Shown one piece after another: positions 35,750-46,109 of a DNA stretch of 64,000 nt. The position numbers and the translations under genes are program-made. This DNA comes from Stentor coeruleus (taxonomy: Eukaryota > Ciliophora > Heterotrichea > Heterotrichida > Stentoridae). Position 1 is the first letter of the stretch. The number at the start of each line of letters is the position of its first letter. The notes beneath the pieces were generated by a model that had not been told where the DNA came from, ran no database searches, and saw only the letters and a list, made by a program, of their open reading frames with translations. The DNA is taken from assembly GCA_001970955.1 (NCBI GenBank), contig MPUH01000001.1, positions 1 through 64,000 on the forward strand. The letters run 5' to 3'.

Positions 35750-36295
35750 ATGAATATTTCAACAAGGTTGAAGCTCAAAAGATTTTTACAACCTTCAAAT
35801 TCAGAGAGTATCTCACTTACTCCGATTAGGGTTTTTATAACAAAAAAAGGGAATTCGAAATTAGAAGGTAAGAGCTTGTCTTTGACCAATTTCATAGCGA
35901 AAACACAAAGTTCAAAATTTGAAGCTTTATCCATAGGAAAAAGAAAAGAAGTAACAAAAGATGCCCAAATAAACAAAAAAAATAGTGTAGGCAAAGCTTA
36001 TGAAAGAAAATTAAAAAAGTTGAATATAATTACTATTAAAGATATCGTGGAAGTAAGGAAAATAAATTCTCCAATATTACAAACTTGTACTCCTAGTATT
36101 AAAAAACACAACTATAAGCCTGATTCCATTTGTATAAAGCCTGAGACTCATTATCCAAGCATACACAAGTCAGCTCACAAAAAAAAATTAAACAAAGAAA
36201 AATTCAAGCAGCTTTCATCAATGTCATTTATAATATCAGCTAAAGATATCTTAAGTCACTCACGTTACTCATTCCCTGATATAAAATTTCATTAA
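35750..36295 (+). CDS. Small basic protein, paralogue B of pair
   Basis: 181 residues from the first ATG (35750: MNISTRLKLKRF); a frame opening 18 bp upstream would start on GTG. Lys/Ser-rich, intronless. It shares SLTPIRVFITKKGN and DIVEVRKINSPIL, in the same order, with the + gene 1.3 kb to the left, so the two look like old tandem duplicates. The C-terminus (SFIISAKDILSHSRYSFPDI) has no match in the partner. Function unknown. Confidence 0.68.
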   Translation: MNISTRLKLKRFLQPSNSESISLTPIRVFITKKGNSKLEGKSLSLTNFIAKTQSSKFEALSIGKRKEVTKDAQINKKNSVGKAYERKLKKLNIITIKDIVEVRKINSPILQTCTPSIKKHNYKPDSICIKPETHYPSIHKSAHKKKLNKEKFKQLSSMSFIISAKDILSHSRYSFPDIKFH

Positions 36296-38017
36296 AAAGA
36301 AAGCAATACATAAATAATAAAGGGTATAGATTTTGAAAATATATGTTATTATTTGATTTATATAAAGGAAATCTATTTCTTACCTAGATTCTAAGATAAT
36401 TTACTATTTGATAATCATTATATATTATTAACTATTTTTCAACAAGACTTATTTAACATTAGGATTAGTTTTTAAAGATTGTAAATTGAAAGACTATTAA
36501 AATTCAGCTAACATTAGCATAGAAATCCTGCTTTTCGAGTTGAAGTCACAAGGAGTAAAACTTCTATCAACTATCAAAATTATTTAGAGAATACCCGATT
36601 TCATATAATTTTATCTTTCTTCAGATATATTTTATCTAGTCCTATTGTAGCTCTTTTTCTAATTGATTTTAATAAAGCTGATAGTTCATACTAATTTAAT
36701 ATTAAACTAGATATTAGATTATTCATATATGTATGTAAATTGAACTTTTGAGATAAACAATCTGGATTCAGAAAGTATGAGATCAGATGAAATTCAATAA
36801 TATAAGTTTAAAGAGTAAATTATGGTATGAAGTGGAATAATTCTTGTAGTAAGAGAGAAAAGTATAAATTCTATTTATATTGTGTAACATTATTAAGATT
36901 TTGCTTTTTATGCTTGGCCGGTATTTATATAAGATTATCAAGATCATCCAAACATTTTTTATATCCTATATTATAATAAACATTTAAAACAATGCAAGAG
37001 AAATAATCAAATAGGGTGATTTTTTTACGAATATGACTATAATTCATTTTGACAATAAGCTATCAAAGAGCCTTTAATTGAAAGGAAAATGATTGTAAAA
37101 GTTTCTATCTATTAAATCATAAGAAATATTTACAAGTCTTTCAAACAAAATAAAAGTGAACAGTAGATTTATTTTATAATGCAAAGCTTATAAACTTTAT
37201 GATATATAAAGTATATGCCTTAAATTTTATCCTTTTCTTTTGATATTAAGCGAGCCAATAATTTATGGAAATAACAAAAACTATAAAATCTTAGTTCAGC
37301 AAACTAGGTCTTTTTTGGAAAATATTTAAATAAAATGCAAGTCAAAATTTTAAACTAGTGACATATTTATGCGTTTATACTTTGATGCGTATAATTTTGC
37401 ATATATCTACCTTATAAGTTTTATCAACATAAAAGCTGATTCTATTAACTCATTCTTATTCTTCTTTAAAATTAATAAATCAAAACCCTATCACTTCTTA
37501 TAGTATATCAATATTTTCTTTTATATACCCTGCTAAATATTTTCTCCGCCTATCAAAAAAACGAGTCTCATCTGCTTTCTCATCAAAAATCATGATCAAT
37601 TAACCTTTATAGTCTAAGCCAAACCAATTCTCAAACAATCACTTATTAACCTTTATTAAAATAAACTATAGACTTTCTTATAGCCTAGAACCCTACTTTC
37701 CAAAGCTAAAACTCCTACCTTTTACCTTCTAGTCTAAAACCTATTTTTACTTATAAATATTCCCCAATTATACTCATAAACCTCTTCTTCAAGCATATCA
37801 TACTTTAAAAGATCCCACAAATGACTTCATTTTTCTCAATGTCCCAACTGTTTTTTATCAGTATCACAATTTCTTTATTCTAATTTAACCTAATTTCCTT
37901 ATAATAATTATTTCAAAATTAAAAAACCTTTTAAATACTAAAATTTTACATCCCTTACCTTCTTATCGAACATATATAATCATGTCACAAAAAAGCTAGC
38001 TATTTTCGCGTATAAAT
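36296..38017. other. Intergenic region, 1.7 kb, C-rich right half
   Basis: 37440-38000, upstream of the next + gene, is strongly C-rich and G-poor on the + strand. A broken coding-like scrap (ISIEILLFELKSQGVKLLST, near 36520) is seen. No gene or RNA recognised. Confidence 0.45.
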
Positions 38018-39202
38018 ATGGACGTATCTGATTCCAAAAAACTACTGAAGACCTTTAACCTAAATAAAGCCCTAGAATTATTGTCATGCAATGATGATTC
38101 ATGTTCTATTGAACGCACCCATTCAAATTCTACAGCTTGTGAAACATCAATTCAGTACTCGTGTTCAAATTCAATATTCGGAGAAACATTAATCAATAGC
38201 TTAGCTCCTTCTTATAGACAAAGTCTTTTGTCAGAGATGATGATTAGCTTAGAAACACAGGGAGAAAAGGCAGATAACTTCAACCTTACTATAGGAAGTC
38301 AATTTGGTGATGCTATCGAAAACTGGACTAGGATATTCAAAGTTTATTTTTTCGATAAGTGCTCTATTGATGTCAAAGCCCATCCTGAACACACATTGAA
38401 AGACCTTATAAATTCCTCACTTATCCTTTACACATCGAAAAATTTTTTCTTGCCAGATGGCATGTCACCACAACTTTACGACCTCCAAAACGAAAATGGT
38501 ATAATCCAAAATCCTGATGATAAAATTTACACATCTAAAGCTAACACATTTTATCTATCAAGAAATACAAAAAAGCATCTGACCATTAGCGTATCTTACC
38601 AAAATAAAAGCGTATATATAGAACTAGGATTAGAAGAAAATCTGATGAGTCTTATGGAGAAAATTAATAAGAGTCAGAGCTTTCCAATAGTTTTTGATAA
38701 GGAAAACTACATTTTTTCATCGAAAATTTTGGTGCGGGGTATGGAGTCTGAGTGCGACTTGTGCATTGATCTACAGGGGAAGTTTTTGCCGAGTGAAAAC
38801 TTGAGAGTGATAAAGAAAGTGTTTTTAGATACTCCAGGAGAAGCAGGAGAAGGAAAGTTCATAAATGACAAGGAGTATAAAATCGGCCTGGTTGATAAAA
38901 ACTTTTATGTAGAGAAAAAAATCCTTATAATTGGTACTAGTGCTTTAACAATTAAAAGAGGAGAAAGTTGTGGGAAGAAGTCATTAATGAATAAACTCAA
39001 AATGCTTGTAAAGAAAAATAAAAGGCTTGATATACCTTTTAAAAACATAGTCTCAGTGAAAACATTAGAAAGGGTTAATTCTATTGAAATTACTTTCAAA
39101 ATAAAAACAAAGCTCAAGTTTATTATTATTGAAACTGAGAGCTTGGAGTATTCAGAACACTTGTTTTCAATACTGAACTCTATAAAACGTAGAACCATAT
39201 AA
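38018..39202 (+). CDS. Possible SIN1/Avo1-like TORC2 subunit
   Basis: 394 residues, intronless. The N-terminus is Ser/Cys-rich. A region at about 95-185 (FKVYFFDKCSIDVKAHPEHT, then LKDLINSSLILY) looks like a CRIM/ubiquitin-like fold. The C-terminal 110 residues (YKIGLVDKNFYVEKKILIIG, then LDIPFKNIVSVKTLERVNSI and EYSEHLFSILNSIKRR) have the beta-strand pattern and terminal helix of a PH domain. CRIM, Ras-binding and PH order is typical of SIN1/Avo1, which recruits substrates to TORC2. The similarity is structural rather than by exact motifs, so an unrelated PH protein remains possible. Confidence 0.5.
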   Translation: MDVSDSKKLLKTFNLNKALELLSCNDDSCSIERTHSNSTACETSIQYSCSNSIFGETLINSLAPSYRQSLLSEMMISLETQGEKADNFNLTIGSQFGDAIENWTRIFKVYFFDKCSIDVKAHPEHTLKDLINSSLILYTSKNFFLPDGMSPQLYDLQNENGIIQNPDDKIYTSKANTFYLSRNTKKHLTISVSYQNKSVYIELGLEENLMSLMEKINKSQSFPIVFDKENYIFSSKILVRGMESECDLCIDLQGKFLPSENLRVIKKVFLDTPGEAGEGKFINDKEYKIGLVDKNFYVEKKILIIGTSALTIKRGESCGKKSLMNKLKMLVKKNKRLDIPFKNIVSVKTLERVNSIEITFKIKTKLKFIIIETESLEYSEHLFSILNSIKRRTI

Positions 39203-39318
39203 ATAAAACTTAAATTTAAGATGAATTATATATGAAATCATATTATTTTAGATGACTATTTCTTAATGCTATAAGAAATTCTTATTTACGCAATTTCCGT
39301 TAGAGATACCATTATTTA

Positions 39319-39870
39319 TTAAATACTTCTTTTGGTAGTAGCAGTGCTATTTGAACTTATAGATTCGTTATCAGACAAATCCAGTAGACTATCAAATGGT
39401 AAATCCTCATCTGGCAATATACTAAGAGAAATTTCGCTTGTCTCAGGAGCAATTTGAATTTTTTTCTTCCTAACAAAGCTATAATAGCGATTCTTTATTG
39501 TACTTGGTATACGTCCTGGTAAGAATTTGGAAATAAGTTTCCAGTCCCCTCCATGCAAAGCATGAAGTTCTTTTAATATATTATCTTCTTCAGCAGTCCA
39601 AGGCGATTTTTTAGTCGAGCTATCAAATCTTTGCATCCACCTTTTCTTTATTTCATAAGGTGTTCTGTTAGGAAAGTCCATAACTAGCAAAAGCCAATTA
39701 TAATTCTTTTCCTTAGCAAGATGCCCAAGCTTTTGGTCTTCATCCAGAGACCAATACTTGACTTTTTTATTTAAGTTTTTGCAAGGATCCTTTCCTTGTG
39801 TTTTCTCAGAGACCTCGCTTGATTTACCCCAATATTTTCCTGCAATTTGTTTTGCGATAAGCCAGTTCAT
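39319..39870 (-). CDS. R2R3-type MYB DNA-binding protein
   Basis: 183 residues with two SANT/MYB repeats. The first (about 38-85) is YWSLDEDQKLGHLAKEKNYN...WLLLVMDFPNRTPYEIKKRWMQ. The second (about 88-135) is KSPWTAEEDNILKELHALHG...WKLISKFLPGRIPSTIKNRYYS, with the regularly spaced aromatic residues. An acidic, Ser-rich tail (DEDLPFDSLLDLSDNESISS) could be an activation domain. It is likely a sequence-specific transcription factor. It is compact and intronless, and converges on the SIN1-like gene across 116 bp. Confidence 0.87.
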   Translation of the reverse strand: MNWLIAKQIAGKYWGKSSEVSEKTQGKDPCKNLNKKVKYWSLDEDQKLGHLAKEKNYNWLLLVMDFPNRTPYEIKKRWMQRFDSSTKKSPWTAEEDNILKELHALHGGDWKLISKFLPGRIPSTIKNRYYSFVRKKKIQIAPETSEISLSILPDEDLPFDSLLDLSDNESISSNSTATTKRSI

Positions 39871-40789
39871 TAAGATAGAAAATTATTATAAGATTTTCTA
39901 TGCTGGGATGGAAAAACGGCGAGAAATCTTGAAAAATATGGTATCAACTGTAACTATAACACAAAAACCCAAGATCCAAAAAGTGAATCAATGAAGATTT
40001 TTATAATAAGCAGATGCTTTTGATTGTATTTATCTTATATAGAGAGGAATGAAGATAGGTTTTAAAGGTACAAAAAATTTTATTAAAAGATTTAGACTTA
40101 AAGAGGAAGATTGAGAAATTCTATACATATTTAGGGTTAAAGATAGAGATTAATATAGATTTGTATTGGCTTAAGAAGATTTTAACCAGCAGAGTTTTTT
40201 AATATGTATGGGATATTTTATGATGGGTAGTATTTTATATATGATTAAAATTATATTGAAGTTTAAAATAGACAACGGATTATTGTAATATGCTTAGGTT
40301 TGAAGGCTTTAACGCTTATAATGAAAAAATTGTAGTTATTATTGAAGATAGAGTATCAGAGAATAAGTAATTTAAAGCCTAAGTAAAGAAATTTAGGCAG
40401 ATATTTTATTATTAGAGATATGGAATAATATATTAAGTTTGATTATATATGCAGTCTAATTATTACTTCAAATTTATATCAAAGACCCTAAGGAAAATAT
40501 CTAAACAATTAATACTTGCTATAAAATAATTTATCTTTAAGTATATCTTTAAGTATTTTTAGTATGAAAAAAATGATTTTCATAAAGTAATTATGACAGA
40601 AAATCAGCTTATCTTTATTTATTCTTCTGCTTAGGTAAAATCTACTATTTTATTATAAATTCATCAGCATAATAGCATCTTAAAATATTATTTTTCCATA
40701 TTAATATACTCTTAACTCTGAACTCTAATCTTAATCCATAGCTAAAACCCAAAAATAATAATTTCTACATTAAAATATTAAGTCATCCT
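39871..40789. other. Intergenic region
   Basis: G-rich and C-poor on the + strand at left (5' flank of the MYB gene), C-rich at right. A perfect 12-bp tandem duplication (ATCTTTAAGTAT twice) lies at 40533-40556. No gene recognised. Confidence 0.5.
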
Positions 40790-41581
40790 TCACAATCTAG
40801 TTTCTTTATTTCTCATAAAATCCAATAATTTTCCAAACCTTGCGACCAATTTCTTAAGTTCCCCATCGATCTTCCCCTTCATTGTCCCTGATTTCTTTAT
40901 ACAATTTCCTTTATCCTTACTCTTAGTTTTCATTATTGGTGTGCATACCTGTTTTCTCGCTATAGGCTTCAAATTTTTCTTATGCACTTTCAAAGGAATA
41001 CTCTGTCTATACGCACTAAACAGTTTACTCATTGTAGTTTCAGATCTACTTGTCAAATAATGCATGTTGTCTTGTCTGGTGTTATATAAGCTTCCCTCAA
41101 AAGTTAATATTTTTAAACTTTCTTGAGGATTTTTCAACGCTGTATTTCTTGAAGTTTTTGCAGCAATTTTAGATACTTCAAAGATTGAATTTGTATCTAT
41201 TGCTGATAAGGAATTGTATGGGATTTTTAGTTTGAGACTGTTATGTTTGTATATGCTTAAGGATTTTAAAATTTTTTCATCGTCACTATTATTGATGCCT
41301 TCGTAAAGTGTTTTTAAAGATAATTCGCAGGACTGTAGTTTTTTTCTAAGTGTCAGTATTTCATCTTCTGTTTTGGTAATGTCTTTTAAATGCGATTCTA
41401 GCTCAGACTCTTTAAGCCTAGCATCTTTGTCTATATACTTAAGCTGCTTTAATGAGCAAAGCACTTCAAGGATTTTTTCTTCTAAGTCTCTATTTCTAGC
41501 TGATAACTGTGTCACTTCATTTCCAAGCTCGCTTGTGCATTTCCGTGGTTTAACCATCTCCTTATTCACAATTTTTTCCAT
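40790..41581 (-). CDS. Coiled-coil protein, 263 aa
   Basis: The first ATG in frame is at 41581 (MEKIVNKEMVKPRK); the frame opens a little upstream on TTG. Residues about 20-95 form a coiled coil (SARNRDLEEKILEVLCSLKQ, SELESHLKDITKTEDEIL). The C-terminal half is basic. The stop is TGA. No domain recognised. Confidence 0.76.
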   Translation of the reverse strand: MEKIVNKEMVKPRKCTSELGNEVTQLSARNRDLEEKILEVLCSLKQLKYIDKDARLKESELESHLKDITKTEDEILTLRKKLQSCELSLKTLYEGINNSDDEKILKSLSIYKHNSLKLKIPYNSLSAIDTNSIFEVSKIAAKTSRNTALKNPQESLKILTFEGSLYNTRQDNMHYLTSRSETTMSKLFSAYRQSIPLKVHKKNLKPIARKQVCTPIMKTKSKDKGNCIKKSGTMKGKIDGELKKLVARFGKLLDFMRNKETRL

Positions 41582-42540
41582 TACTATCAACTTTAATAAA
41601 TTAATAACCCTTCCATACTAAAAATGTTCATTTACACATTAAAAAAACTAACAAAATTATGATATTATCAACAACCCCATCTTTCACAGTCTCACTTACC
41701 AAACTTTCACAAGCCAAATGTGAATTTTCTTCATCTATTAATTGACAGCTATACCAAGAATGCTTGCATCTTTAAGCCAAACTTGCAAAAGTTCAGCATG
41801 TGTACTGTAAACGTTAAAATAAGAGGAAATTCTTACGCCATAATAATCAATCCTTGTTTTTTACAATAAACGAGTCTTGGCTTTGCTTTTTATTTTCTCC
41901 GTTTACTGAGCCGATTTGGGTTTTGTACAAGTATCAGCTAAAATTATTGTGTGTAGATGCTAATTTATTTTATTCCAAGATTTAGGTCCTTCTTTTACCA
42001 AGCTTTCTAGAGGAGCTTTAAAAATAAGACTTTATGGTTAGCTGGGAAAACAAAATTAGTTTTTTCCAGGGAAGAGTTTTGTTTTAACTTGGAATTTCTT
42101 TGTAGCATGGCAAATTTCGAAAATATAAAAAAATTATGCACGTGATTTCAAAATAGCTTTATAAAATTCAGAGATTATTTTCATGATATTTACTATATAA
42201 AATTATTTAATAATCTTTATGGGTATATATATAAATATCCTTTATAAGATTTGAAAAAAGGGCTGAATAGAGCTGAAAGGGATTTATTAGGATCTTGGTA
42301 TAAATAATTTATTGCTTTATAATAAGTTTTGCAGTAATAGACAATAAGCATATAAATATGAAAGTTTTAGATTATTTTTAAGGCTTAAAAGGAAAGATAC
42401 TTAAAATAATATTTCTTACTCTTATATAATATATTTCTAATATAATCCCTTATACTCATAATATCAACCAACTCCAAATTCAATATTTTGTTTCAATTAC
42501 GATAAATAAAATATTATAGTTGATATTAACTAGTTATTAT
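41582..42540. other. Intergenic region containing a PP2C relic
   Basis: Holds a broken PP2C-like gene (separate entry). The part above about 42130 is AT-rich with nothing recognised. 41935-42060 has coding-like scraps (KAPLESLVKEGPKSWNKIN) that may belong to the relic. Confidence 0.5.
41628..41930 (-). pseudogene. Relic of a PP2C-type protein phosphatase gene
   Basis: Three PP2C landmarks follow one another in the right order on the minus strand but in different frames and with most of the domain missing. First comes an N-terminal TQIGSVNGENKKQSQDSFIV ('NQDSF' motif). About 85 bp later comes LLQVWLKDASILGIAV, matching the plant/ciliate-type 'RVWLKDEDIPGLAMSRS' motif. Last is a C-terminal ESLVSETVKDGVVDNIIILL ('A...GS.DNITvivv') ending in TGA. 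In functional PP2Cs the first two motifs are about 150-170 residues apart and the metal-binding DGHG lies between them; here it is absent. The relic has lost more than half of the gene. It is a host gene fossil, distinct from the intact PP2C at 49 kb. Confidence 0.6.
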
Positions 42541-43641
42541 TTACGAGAAGAATGGATCTATTTTCACATCATCATTAAAATTTTCGCTTAGCATTGAAAT
42601 ATTTTGTGAATGTTCAATGCTGTTACCGAAAAATGACCCCATTCGTGTATATTTTAAACATGACAATGATGTTAAATAATCCATTTCTGATTGATAGGAT
42701 AAAAGCTTATCCCTTAATAACTCTTTTTTGCTATTAAGATGTTCTAAGTAATCTTGATCTATTTCTATAGCTAGAGGATTAGGCTGGGTGCTTTCCTCAA
42801 AGGCTTGCTGTTTTTCGTCAGATATACGGAGTTTCCATTCAAGTCTTTGTTTTATACACTCAATGCTTCTTTGCATTTCTTCTTTTAATAAAAGTTTGGA
42901 TCTTAACTGGAGTGCTTCATCTGGTAATTGTAAACAACTTTTAATGTCTTGAATGCTTTTTGATATATTGAAGCACTGCTGAAACGCGATTTCAGAAATT
43001 TTTGCAGGAACTTCATCATCAAAAATATTAAAGTCCAGCTTAGTGCTTAAATTCGAAATATGAGCAGGTGTATTTATCGACGAAAAAGTTTGACTTTCAT
43101 TTTTCAAAGTTTGAGTTTTAAAGTGTCTCCCAAAATCTTCTTTACCCGAGCCACTTGAATCTCTAGTTACACATGAACCCTGCCTCTTAATTCTGATTTT
43201 TTCCTTATTTTCTTTGTATATCTCCTGCATCCCAGCAAGTTTTGTCTTCATTTTATCAAGAAGTCCTTCCAAATATTTTTTCCTCCCAATAAGAGACTTG
43301 AAATCTTGCATCGCTTCACAATTATAAACACCTAATATCTTAGCTTTACCATAAGACTTTGAGCATTGATCAACAATCTCATACATTTTTGCTGACTTTT
43401 CAAGTCTATTAGTAAAAGATTTAGTTTTTCTTAGTCTTTCAATGCGTTTAATAAGTTTTTTACTTATACTAAGCGTTTCTCTAATGCCTTTAAGATCAAA
43501 GTTAAATCTAGTATATGATCTCTGGATTTTCAGTCTATTTATCTGGTATTTTAAGTTAGTTTTTCTTTTGAAGTGAGCTTTTGCTAGTAACATGTGAGAG
43601 TGTAATTCTGAGTCCTCATAAGAACTGTGATTTACTCCCAT
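42541..43641 (-). CDS. Coiled-coil protein, 366 aa
   Basis: Intronless. It begins MGVNHSSYED; Gly2 and Ser6 fit an N-myristoylation-type start (MGxxxS), but this is only suggestive. Basic helical segments at 25-100 are followed by a coiled coil (about 130-165), a Ser-rich linker and a second helical block (about 225-330). No named domain. Confidence 0.8.
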   Translation of the reverse strand: MGVNHSSYEDSELHSHMLLAKAHFKRKTNLKYQINRLKIQRSYTRFNFDLKGIRETLSISKKLIKRIERLRKTKSFTNRLEKSAKMYEIVDQCSKSYGKAKILGVYNCEAMQDFKSLIGRKKYLEGLLDKMKTKLAGMQEIYKENKEKIRIKRQGSCVTRDSSGSGKEDFGRHFKTQTLKNESQTFSSINTPAHISNLSTKLDFNIFDDEVPAKISEIAFQQCFNISKSIQDIKSCLQLPDEALQLRSKLLLKEEMQRSIECIKQRLEWKLRISDEKQQAFEESTQPNPLAIEIDQDYLEHLNSKKELLRDKLLSYQSEMDYLTSLSCLKYTRMGSFFGNSIEHSQNISMLSENFNDDVKIDPFFS

Positions 43642-44610
43642 TAATTTATTATAAGCTAATTAACATGTATCGGAAATGTAAGATGAGAATTTGGTGAGAG
43701 GTTTGAGAATTTGGAAAGTGATTAGGAAATGTCCTTTGGGTTGTAATATGTATTGGATGGATATGGAGTATAAAATATGGAAGGACTTTAACTCTAATAA
43801 TCCACTGTTGCAAATAAAATTACCATAAAATACTTCAAGAAGCTTTCAATATTGGTGTGTTAAAAGGGTTAATGGGAAATAGGTTAGATATTTTTTACCT
43901 GAATAGGTTCGGATTTTAGTAATGAAGTTCTTAGTTTTAAATTAATTTGTCGTAGATATTTAATTATGAATGTAAAAATATTTTTTTAAGAGTCTTTGAT
44001 AAGATTTATGTGTTTTGCTAAGGATCTTAGAAACTACAGTATTTTTATATTTATGAACTAGTAGCTAAAATGAGAATCTTCTATTGTATAGAAAATTTTG
44101 CTCTAGCCTAGTCAAAGTTAGAGAATTACTGAATGAATCAGCAAAGGCTTTGCTTATGAAGGCTCTATATATAAAATTTTAAGGTAAACCCTTAAGCAAA
44201 TTATAAGAATATCCTTCTAATATTTATACAATTTAATTAGGAATAAAAATAACCCAAAATTCATAAACATTTTCGATAAATTAAGATTAAGACCTTTGGC
44301 ATTCTAGAATTTTTATTAAAACATTTCAAAAAATAAAAGTTGTATAGAAAGCATATCCTTGCTATTTATTATTAATTATAAGAATGCTTTTTGTTATATA
44401 AAAATATGCTTAAAATTGCGACATAGACTATCTTATTTAAAAAACTTAAATTAATCAAAACAATCATATGGAAAATTAGTATAAAAAACATAGATATTGA
44501 GGTAAAAATAAGATAATTGAAAGATTTTTATATTGAAAAGGTTATAATTAAGTTTTTTTGATAGTTTATGATAGAAATTTTCACTATTTTATCTAACAAC
44601 TAAATTCTTA
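43642..44610. other. Intergenic region
   Basis: G-rich on the + strand near 43650-43920 (5' flank of the minus gene at left), then AT-rich and C-enriched near 44170-44290. No gene recognised. Confidence 0.5.
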
Positions 44611-45510
44611 TTAGTCCAAAATAACTCTATGCCAATTCAAAGGCTGGACACCTTGGAATTTGCCTGGAGCATAAAAATCGCTCAATTTCTTGGTGCCCCT
44701 AACTGTTGGGCTAATATCGATTGTCTTGCTAACCAGTCTATATAGTTGCTGATAATGACTTGGGTAAAAAGCATCACCAAATGCTTCTGATATTGCGAGA
44801 AAATAAGTTAACATGCTAATAGGCACTGCATTAGAAGGGTTTTGAGTACCAACATAATTTGCTAAAACTTTAACAATTTCGTCCCATTTTAAGTCTTCTG
44901 GGCCTGCAAGGCTGACCTTTTCTCCTGCCTTAAGAGCTTTGAAAGCAGCTAAAACTTCATCTTCATGAACTGGGGCGAATACTGTATTTCCATTGTTTCC
45001 AGTAATAACCCTTTTGCGAGCATGAAGATCTTCTAAGGTCTTTTGAAATAAAAGAGAATTGCAGTTCTGGCCAAATATCAAGTCAGTTCTTAAAATCTTG
45101 AGATCAGGAAAGGCAGCACGAGCACTTTCTTCAGCTTTCACAGATTCTTCTATCTCTGAAGAAACTAAGTGATCAAGTTCTTTCGGCCCTACCCATGTGA
45201 TATTTTTGACTCCATATTCCTTTGCCCATTGAATTGCGCGTGTAAGATAGAAGTTTTTGCTATGAGCGTATTTGAAATAATCATGAGTCACAATAACCAA
45301 ATTCTCAGTCCCATCAATAACAAGACGTAGATTGGTGGGATATGACAATGGATGCTTAGTGATTTTAGTGTCTAATTCTTCTTGCATACGATAGACTGAC
45401 TCTCTATATGGGTACATATCACCCAGACGGACTTCTTTGTAGGATCCTGCCAAGGCTTTGATCAGGTACCTGCCAATAAAACTACTTCCTCCAATCACTG
45501 TTAGAGCCAT
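44611..45510 (-). CDS. Atypical SDR, NDUFA9-like
   Basis: 299 residues with a Rossmann fold. TVIGGSSFIGRYL (4-16) is the GxxGxxG nucleotide-binding turn of extended/atypical short-chain dehydrogenases. Strand-helix repeats follow, with LVIVTHDYFKYA, ITWVGPKELD, LKILRTDLIFG and VFAPVHEDEV. There is no YxxxK catalytic pair, as in the complex I accessory subunit NDUFA9 and NmrA-like proteins. The length and the VxPLNWHR C-terminus favour an NDUFA9-like complex I subunit that binds NADPH structurally. There is no obvious mitochondrial presequence, so a different atypical SDR is possible. Confidence 0.6.
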   Translation of the reverse strand: MALTVIGGSSFIGRYLIKALAGSYKEVRLGDMYPYRESVYRMQEELDTKITKHPLSYPTNLRLVIDGTENLVIVTHDYFKYAHSKNFYLTRAIQWAKEYGVKNITWVGPKELDHLVSSEIEESVKAEESARAAFPDLKILRTDLIFGQNCNSLLFQKTLEDLHARKRVITGNNGNTVFAPVHEDEVLAAFKALKAGEKVSLAGPEDLKWDEIVKVLANYVGTQNPSNAVPISMLTYFLAISEAFGDAFYPSHYQQLYRLVSKTIDISPTVRGTKKLSDFYAPGKFQGVQPLNWHRVILD

Positions 45511-46109
45511 TTATATCCAGAAATCCTTTTTGTATTCTAGTTTTACCTATAAAGTTCTATCATATGAGAGATTGTATGAAGTGCTATGAAAGACTTAAAA
45601 TAAAAATTGTTAGGAAATGTTTTGGAAATATGAAAGAAGTTATTGAAAATTGCATATTCATATAGGATGGTGATGGAGATGATGTGTTTTAAGATGTGAG
45701 GAAGGTGGTGAATGCATGGATGGGGCTACTTTATAGGATGAAAGGGACTTTAAGGTTTTGGTTTTTATAGTCATACGCTTATTTGGTCATATTTTCAGAA
45801 ATCAAGGTTTTTGAATTGGGATAAAAATTTGAATTTTGATGTGGAATCATTAGGGGAAAAAAGATTTTTGTGTAAGGCAAAATAAGATTTGTTGTATATT
45901 TTGGTTTGATGCATTTTATTTATATGGAAAGTGGGTTGAGTATTAGATTTATCATTAAGAATAAGTATTTCAAAGGAGCATACCCATAATGGGATTATCT
46001 AATATAAAAACTCTGCATTCCTCAAAGTGATTTAATTCTTCTTCAATATTTATAATTCAAACCATATCATTTAAAATATCCAAAGTTTAGTTTTAAAATT
46101 ATAAGCCAA
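45511..46109. promoter_or_regulatory. Divergent intergenic region with G/C skew switch
   Basis: 45601-45780 contains 51 G and 9 C on the + strand. Close to 46110 the composition becomes C-rich. It holds the 5' flanks of two diverging genes. No discrete motif identified. Confidence 0.45.

Noticed and set aside
41940-42095. snRNA (U5-like) with a CTTTTAC loop, a T-rich Sm-like site and a 3' hairpin
   Set aside because: The stems flanking the loop do not pair. The neighbouring region reads as a PP2C gene relic on the opposite strand, which explains its composition better.
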